Part shown: positions 59,801 to 64,000 of the stretch, piece by piece | How positions within the stretch are numbered: the first letter of the stretch is position 1 | How the letters are laid out: each line of letters starts with the position of its first letter | NCBI GenBank assembly: GCA_014654705.1 | Contig: JACVZY010000008.1 | Coordinates: forward strand, 1 to 64,000 | Length of the DNA: 64,000 nt | Direction: 5' to 3' | Source: Ignavibacteria bacterium | GTDB taxonomy: Bacteria > Bacteroidota > Ignavibacteria > Kapaibacteriales > UBA4661 | Notes under the pieces: generated by a model | Seen by the model: only the letters and a program-made list of their open reading frames with translations | Told to the model about the DNA's origin: nothing | Database searches by the model: none | Translations under genes and position numbers: made by a program

Positions 59801-61830
59801 CCTTGGAAGCGATTACCATACAGCCTGCTCCGAAGGTGATTATTCGCAACACAATTCTCTTTGATACGCTCCTCTGCGAGTCTGAACGCACACAGCAAGT
59901 ACAGATTTTGAATGCGGGCAGGCGGGTCTTGCGCATTGATTCAGCATTCATAGAACCAAGAATAGGAGCGGGACGCAGCCCGACAACAGATTTTGTCATT
60001 CGTACTGAAAGCACACCATCGCTCCCGGTAACCGTCGCCGGAGTAGATAGTGTGAGCGTACCGTTACAGATTTCCATCAGCTTCCGACCACGCGCTACGG
60101 GCTTACGCGAAAATTGGCTTGTCTTGTACTCCAACGACACAACATCAAGCCCCGACGGTATAGTACGGGTGCGGCTTTCTGGGGTGAGCGAAAAAGCGAG
60201 CTTTACGCTTTCGCCGCCAGTACTTCGCTTTCCCACATTCGCTGATTTTACGCCCGTGCGAGACACCGTGTTTATTCTGAACACCGGAACAAAGCCTCTT
60301 GTGTGGCAGGGTTTTCCGCGTATTCTGGATAGCCTCTTTACTCTTGAGCGCATAGAACCTGCCACAACGTTGCCGGGCGGAAGCTCGAAGGCAGTAATTC
60401 GTTTTGCCGGTATTCGCCGAAGCGATAACATTCTTCGAGAAGTCACGCTCACCAATGCTCTCTGCAATGCTTCGCAAACTGTTCGCTTTGCCGCCGGTAC
60501 AACCCCGCAAGGAGCGCTCGGAGCGCTTCGTGACGTGGCAGTACGACTTCTGTGTGGTAATGAGTTCCGTATCGCAATTCCGCTCGAAAATGTCGGTACA
60601 GCCACACTCATGTTCCCTGAGCAACCTCGCTTTCTGAATGATACACTCCGCGAAGCAAGTATTTTCAGTGCTCCAACCGCGCTTCGTGCGGGGCAGCGCG
60701 ATAGTATTGTAATTCTTCTTGCCGCCCAAAGTGTTGGTGTGCGCACTCTTCGACTCCAAATTACCACGAACGACCCGCTTAGTCCCCGAACAGAGTTGCG
60801 GATACTGCTCACAAAAGACTCCAGCGCCTTGAGTTTACAGCCAACAAGCATAGACTTCGGTAATATAAGCGATGGAAAGCCTTTAGCACGAAGTATCATG
60901 ATAGAAAATAATGGCACTATTGAGCAGCGAGTGGCTGTGCCGTTGCAGATGGGAAATCTCGTCATGGAGGCATTTGCGCCCAATCCTATACCGCCTGGCG
61001 GACGCGCAACAGCACAAATTCGCTTTACACCTGTTACCAGCGCTGCTGTTGGTGGGTTGTTGACGGGAAGTCTCACCTTGTTGGATTCATGTGCCCGCGA
61101 AAGCATCGTTACGGTGAACGCACGGCTGACCGATGGCGAATTTGCGCTGCCCGATTCTATCAAACTTGCCCCGCTTGGCGAGGTGGATGTACCTATTCTT
61201 CTGCGCCGCCGCTCCGGTATTGTCGTTGGCACCACAGCAACATTTCGATTCCGTATTGCCAATACATCGCTTTTGCAAGTGCTTTCGCCCACGCAACCAT
61301 CGCAGGGCGTCCTCCAAAACCGCGTTGAAAACGGTGCTCGTATTCTGCGCCTCAGTGTTGCTGTTTCCTCCACGAATGAGTCTGAGCCGATTGTAACGCT
61401 GCGCTTGCGCGGGCTATTAGGAAATGACTCGCTGACGACACTGACACTTGACAGTGCTTCTGTCGGTGGTACGCCCCTGCGTGGCTCACAGAGCCGTTTT
61501 CAGACGATTGGACTGAATTACTCCGGCGGCAAACCTCGCTTGTACTTTACGCCACTGATTACGCTTGTTGCCCCCAATCCAGCATCGGATGAACTTTCGG
61601 TGCGATTATCAGCGCTCGAATCGTCAAGCATTTCTCTGCGAATAGTGAACGTTTTGGGGCAGACGGCGGAACTCTTCGGGGGGAGTATTGATGCGGGTGA
61701 GCGGGATTTTCGCTTTGACCTGTCCCCGTTCCCCACAGGCGCATATTTGCTTGAATTGCGCTCCCAAAGCCTTGTCAATCCTGCGCTTCCCTTAGAACGC
61801 AGCCACACGCGCATACACATCGTGCGCTAA
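56821..61830 (+). CDS. T9SS substrate: propeller plus multiple HYDIN/ASPM-like Ig domains
   Basis: About 1669 residues. I place the start at the GTG at 56821 (VRLFCLMLFFSALW), which directly precedes a good signal peptide (to SHVAHAQ). The ATG at 56647 adds 58 residues of odd Cys/Asn/Tyr-rich sequence that looks non-coding. LRLLQPNRGERLTPGGEY starts a carbohydrate-binding-like first domain. Residues about 110-560 form a WD40/PD40-like propeller (FSPDNTRLLN, WSSDSRSLIL, WSNDGRRFLG). About 565-1440 hold repeated HYDIN/ASPM-type domains (INLGFVPARTILTTTVTIRN, RIQNTGGKPLTI, VEFTNNAQTPLFWD). About 1445-1575 is cohesin-like, and the last 85 residues (APNPASDELSVRLSAL) a T9SS sorting domain. A barrel-OmpA gene follows 12 bp later. 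Confidence 0.84.
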   Translation: MRLFCLMLFFSALWGSISLSHVAHAQEQSTQLRLLQPNRGERLTPGGEYLLIWTGISPLDTVQLSFSIDSGKTWQLITANATGLAYRWSPIPFTVSDRCLLSVSTKPRDNSTAIQSGAFGLSYGQFRSSPRWLNRWSGFSFDGSKILTISSRPFDDSTRQTYRTQVWEAASGRLLYTLDRLADTTLRFAPSGITPRTIQAQFSPDNTRLLNLLSDTTFGVFDASSGRSLRTIRIPREGFAMALQNVGWSNDGQEMIARVLVREQGTGASGTLLSDKFIRFSVSDQSDRPIGSQLSRIEFDRWGSTYLGLLHNRRQWLAMRRINGTAENSPPQVQEILLYTPGTDSARRFIAPANYSWKAETVMVAPNDSVMALMAIPINPQQNLPNLLTIVNLFTDVQRTRAATRPVSWSSDSRSLILLEDSGKQPEILDIGTFTVTAVLQNLFVTAFERSLSMGNIIGEVQSGSEQVRWSNDGRRFLGYEAPSQTGQPSTTAQTLGFWDAASGCQTERFALPRLPGMAQPLRYSLSMVGAFIANGTERQYIVTNNQSDTALVLAVQAPSSSCQTSTSDGLWSIRLPNVIVAQETLTFPTLVCETTATARFTVTNLTNAALILESSLQTLSASSGSSSDFSVVQSTSRLMPARAVETVILRYSPQKFGESAAQMVFTNEKNEVVARTIVLARRDSLAFEPSAPIINLGFVPARTILTTTVTIRNTGNTPLQWSTTATRSALGNVFITTLTPNPTPVGASAQVTVRVQPINSLGAFQETLPIYFCGSSTSTAFVQARVLPEFQQIEVAPLVDGGILTCETSVDRPLRIQNTGGKPLTITAMDIADENFRILNAPQLPFTLLPFDSLVLQIRLTTRLTSGVLESRIVIRSDDPLRQVVESTLRVQRLAPSYQWTPNALRFERVDIGAVSEQTVEFTNNAQTPLFWDSLPRRLTPDFTILAVQPNPTPNGATSRVTIRFNGSPASGLISTTASFNLRDICNTATQLALEAITIQPAPKVIIRNTILFDTLLCESERTQQVQILNAGRRVLRIDSAFIEPRIGAGRSPTTDFVIRTESTPSLPVTVAGVDSVSVPLQISISFRPRATGLRENWLVLYSNDTTSSPDGIVRVRLSGVSEKASFTLSPPVLRFPTFADFTPVRDTVFILNTGTKPLVWQGFPRILDSLFTLERIEPATTLPGGSSKAVIRFAGIRRSDNILREVTLTNALCNASQTVRFAAGTTPQGALGALRDVAVRLLCGNEFRIAIPLENVGTATLMFPEQPRFLNDTLREASIFSAPTALRAGQRDSIVILLAAQSVGVRTLRLQITTNDPLSPRTELRILLTKDSSALSLQPTSIDFGNISDGKPLARSIMIENNGTIEQRVAVPLQMGNLVMEAFAPNPIPPGGRATAQIRFTPVTSAAVGGLLTGSLTLLDSCARESIVTVNARLTDGEFALPDSIKLAPLGEVDVPILLRRRSGIVVGTTATFRFRIANTSLLQVLSPTQPSQGVLQNRVENGARILRLSVAVSSTNESEPIVTLRLRGLLGNDSLTTLTLDSASVGGTPLRGSQSRFQTIGLNYSGGKPRLYFTPLITLVAPNPASDELSVRLSALESSSISLRIVNVLGQTAELFGGSIDAGERDFRFDLSPFPTGAYLLELRSQSLVNPALPLERSHTRIHIVR

Positions 61831-61842
61831 GGAATCGAAAGT

Positions 61843-64000
61843 ATGAACATACTGAGCACATATCAACGGGAAATTACTTTTTTAGTACGGGCAAATGCGC
61901 GTATCACTTGGGCTTTGGCAGCGTTGGTTGCTATCGCTTGTGGCGTAATCGGTAGTCAGCATAGCCTTTACGGGCAAAGCAATGATGCTGCCCCCGGCGA
62001 GGGTCGTCCTTTTCGTTTAGGTCTATGGGGCGGATACGGCATGAATTCGCATTCTGCCGACTTTCCCGAATTGAGCGGCTATCCCATCTTTACGACGCGA
62101 ACAAGTGCTAATCAGGGTCCGGCAAATTTCCGCACGGGCGCGGGAATGGGGCTAAGTCTTGGGGTGCTCTACGAACTTCCACTTGCGCAAAGCCTAGCAC
62201 TCACGGCGCGATTGAGCTACACTGCGCATGACGGCTTGCTTACGACGAGTGATAAAACGCTCTTGGGTGATGCGCAAGGGAACGTAATAGATGCTCTCCA
62301 CGAATACCGCATCAATACTCATTTGGCAACCCTTGGCGCGGACATTGGCACAAAATGGACTCCTGTGGGTGGCTTGTATATTGCAGCCGGTCTTCGTGGC
62401 GCATGGATGATGCAGAGTACGTTTTCGCAAGAAGAGCGTTTGGTAGCAAGCGGCTCCGGTGCTTCTCTCACGGGTGGTTTCGATAGGCAAACCTTTTCGC
62501 GGGTGCGGAATGAGCAAGAGGGTGCAATTCCGGCGGTGGCTCCCGTACAGTTTTTTGCTCATGCTGCGCTTGGGTATGAAATTCCCCTTGGTTTTATGCG
62601 CCTCGCGCCGGAACTTGGTTATATGATGGGGCTGACGAATATTCTTGCGGGCGGCACTGCATGGCGAATAGACCAAGTGCGTGCTGGAATTTCGGCGCTT
62701 TTCACTTTTCAACCCTTAGCAAACGGTGTGCTTCAAATGTCTGGTGATTCGTTTGATGAGATTCTTGAAAGCCGTTCCCTGTCTCGTCCCGCAAGTCAAG
62801 ACACAACTATACTTGCCAGCAATACAAAGCCCGATGGGAATGCGGCTTCCAAAAATAACGTACCGAAAAACGACATAAAGAGTGATGGGGCAAATCCGAG
62901 TAAGACTGAGCGCCCATCGTTGCCCGCAGCACGGACGATGCTTGATGTGCAGGCGTTTGGCATCGTGCGGACGGCGCAGCGCAGCCTCAAGGAGCGCGGC
63001 GAAAAAGAACAAATTGTCGAAAAGCAGGAGCAAAGTGTCGTTCTACCGAAGCAAGAGGTGATTGTGCGGCATAGTTACTCGCTGCTGCCGTACATCTTTT
63101 TTGATGGTGATCGCTCGGCGGCTATCCCACCGCGCTATGCACGGCTTACGACAGAAGCAACTGCGCAATTTACAACTGAAAAATTGCACATTTCGACGGC
63201 ACTCACTGCGGGAGAACATCCGTATTATCACCTATTGAACATCGTCGGACAGCGCATGAAACGGTTTCCGGAAGCGAAATTGAACATTTTGGGCGGTATT
63301 GACGGTGCAAGCGGTGAGCGGGATAATCTCAGAGTAGCGCGGCAGCGTGCTTTGGCTGTTGCAGCCTATTTGCGTACCGTCTGGGGCGTAGATTCGGCTC
63401 GATTAGTGCTGGGGGAAGCGCGTCTTACGGCAAAATCGGGGCGAATATTTAACGAACAAGACCGTCAAGCAGAAAACCGCCGCGTGGAGCTTTCGAGCGA
63501 TACGGTTGCACTTTTGGAGCCTATCCAGCTTTTTGACACCGTGCAGCGCAATGCTCCCGTGCGAGTGCGATTTATGCCGACGGCAAAGGGTACAAGCGAG
63601 ACTGCGGCGGCGATTTCGTCGTGGAATCTTACTATTCGCCAAGAAGACCGCACGATTAAGGAACTGCGAGGCGAAGGAGCGCTTCCGCCGTCGCTGGACT
63701 GGCGGGCAGACGAAAAAGAGTATGCTCTTCTGCGGGTGAATGTGCCCTTGCAGTTTGCTCTTACCGCACAAGAAAAAGCCGGAACGCTTCTCTCCGCACC
63801 CGTGCGGTCGCTACCCGTGCAGCCACGTCTCTTTCGCGCTGCCGATGAAGAGTATTGCGAAAATCTGCTCATTGAGAAATATAATTTAATTCTCTTCGAT
63901 GCCACAAAAAGCTCCGTTGCTCAGACGCAAGCCGTCACGCTGAAGGCGCTCAATTCCCGCATCACGGCACGGTCGAAAGTGCTGGTGGAGGGCTACATGG
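61843..64000 (+). CDS. Outer membrane barrel protein with OmpA-like domains, cut by window end
   Basis: The frame is open from the ATG at 61843 (MNILSTYQREITF) to the window edge, so at least 719 residues. A signal/anchor (about 20-45) is followed by a barrel-like region (about 55-300, FRLGLWGGYGMNSHSADFPE) and a polar linker rich in Ser/Lys/Asn (about 310-385). A first OmpA-like module has LLPYIFFDGDRSAAIPPRY and RRVELSSDTV. Near the edge a second begins (LILFDATKSSV, NSRITARSKVLVEGYM). Domain order and key phrases (LLPYIFFD, LLNIVG.R...FP.A.L...G) match the OmpA protein at 40854-43022, so the two are paralogues. It starts 12 bp after the T9SS substrate stop and is surely co-transcribed. Confidence 0.85.
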   Translation, partial: MNILSTYQREITFLVRANARITWALAALVAIACGVIGSQHSLYGQSNDAAPGEGRPFRLGLWGGYGMNSHSADFPELSGYPIFTTRTSANQGPANFRTGAGMGLSLGVLYELPLAQSLALTARLSYTAHDGLLTTSDKTLLGDAQGNVIDALHEYRINTHLATLGADIGTKWTPVGGLYIAAGLRGAWMMQSTFSQEERLVASGSGASLTGGFDRQTFSRVRNEQEGAIPAVAPVQFFAHAALGYEIPLGFMRLAPELGYMMGLTNILAGGTAWRIDQVRAGISALFTFQPLANGVLQMSGDSFDEILESRSLSRPASQDTTILASNTKPDGNAASKNNVPKNDIKSDGANPSKTERPSLPAARTMLDVQAFGIVRTAQRSLKERGEKEQIVEKQEQSVVLPKQEVIVRHSYSLLPYIFFDGDRSAAIPPRYARLTTEATAQFTTEKLHISTALTAGEHPYYHLLNIVGQRMKRFPEAKLNILGGIDGASGERDNLRVARQRALAVAAYLRTVWGVDSARLVLGEARLTAKSGRIFNEQDRQAENRRVELSSDTVALLEPIQLFDTVQRNAPVRVRFMPTAKGTSETAAAISSWNLTIRQEDRTIKELRGEGALPPSLDWRADEKEYALLRVNVPLQFALTAQEKAGTLLSAPVRSLPVQPRLFRAADEEYCENLLIEKYNLILFDATKSSVAQTQAVTLKALNSRITARSKVLVEGYM

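Noticed and set aside
59517-61373. 618-codon open frame on the minus strand
   Set aside because: Antisense shadow of the Thr/Ser/Arg-rich Ig-repeat gene; composition (Arg/Ser/Val-rich, no domain) and full overlap with a well-supported gene argue against coding.

Overview
The window looks like a chromosomal segment from a Gram-negative bacterium of the Bacteroidota/Chlorobiota assemblage, probably a Kapabacteria- or Ignavibacteria-like lineage. This is inferred from three things: very large surface proteins ending in type IX secretion (T9SS) sorting domains, OmpA proteins with a barrel plus two peptidoglycan-binding-like domains, and the frequent absence of a clear Shine-Dalgarno site. No rRNA or species marker is present, so the assignment is tentative.

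Layout. 1-0.83 kb holds two decayed genes (a Crp/Fnr regulator and KDPG aldolase). 0.87-10.7 kb, minus strand, is a signalling block: four tandem paralogous histidine kinases with different N-terminal input regions and nearly identical ATPase ends, then a DUF2911 protein and a membrane class III adenylate cyclase. 10.9-12.6 kb is a small accessory island: a 26-codon glyoxalase-family remnant, four small genes with unusually strong ribosome binding sites, two copies of a palindrome before two of them, and two strong terminators. The island looks phage-derived (holin-like and spanin-like membrane proteins). 12.66-13.9 kb encodes a HEPN-domain protein. 14.5-17.6 kb is an operon of a methyl-accepting chemotaxis protein, a small protein and a FIST-like putative sensor. 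18.1-19.2 kb is a dead IS630-type element, followed by tRNA-Asp and tRNA-Ala.

19.6-24.6 kb contains housekeeping genes (ruvC, hslU, an OsmC-family protein, an S9 peptidase) and a PD-(D/E)XK-like protein. 24.8-27.9 kb holds a 7TM/SpoIIE phosphatase and a DUF4230 protein, separated by a MITE-like element. 28.0-43.0 kb is devoted to the cell surface: a 2478-residue T9SS substrate, a lipoprotein, and a cassette of a propeller/repeat T9SS substrate followed by a barrel-OmpA protein. 43.2-50.8 kb, minus strand, is an eight-gene export/stress operon (SOUL haem-binding-like, thioredoxin-fold, MFS, DevBCA-type ABC exporter parts, SnoaL-like lipoprotein, TolC), divergent from a MarR-family regulator at 51.0 kb with palindromic operator candidates between them. 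After a TonB-domain protein and mfd, the window ends in a second propeller/Ig-repeat T9SS substrate plus barrel-OmpA cassette, cut by the window edge.

The main candidates for something new are: the duplicated 'propeller - repeats - cohesin-like - T9SS domain' plus 'barrel-OmpA' gene pair; the small-gene island with shared palindromic operators next to a HEPN gene; the MCP/FIST-like operon; and the array of four kinases that vary only in their sensors. Several families of palindromic intergenic repeats are spread through the window, and one pair brackets tolC.
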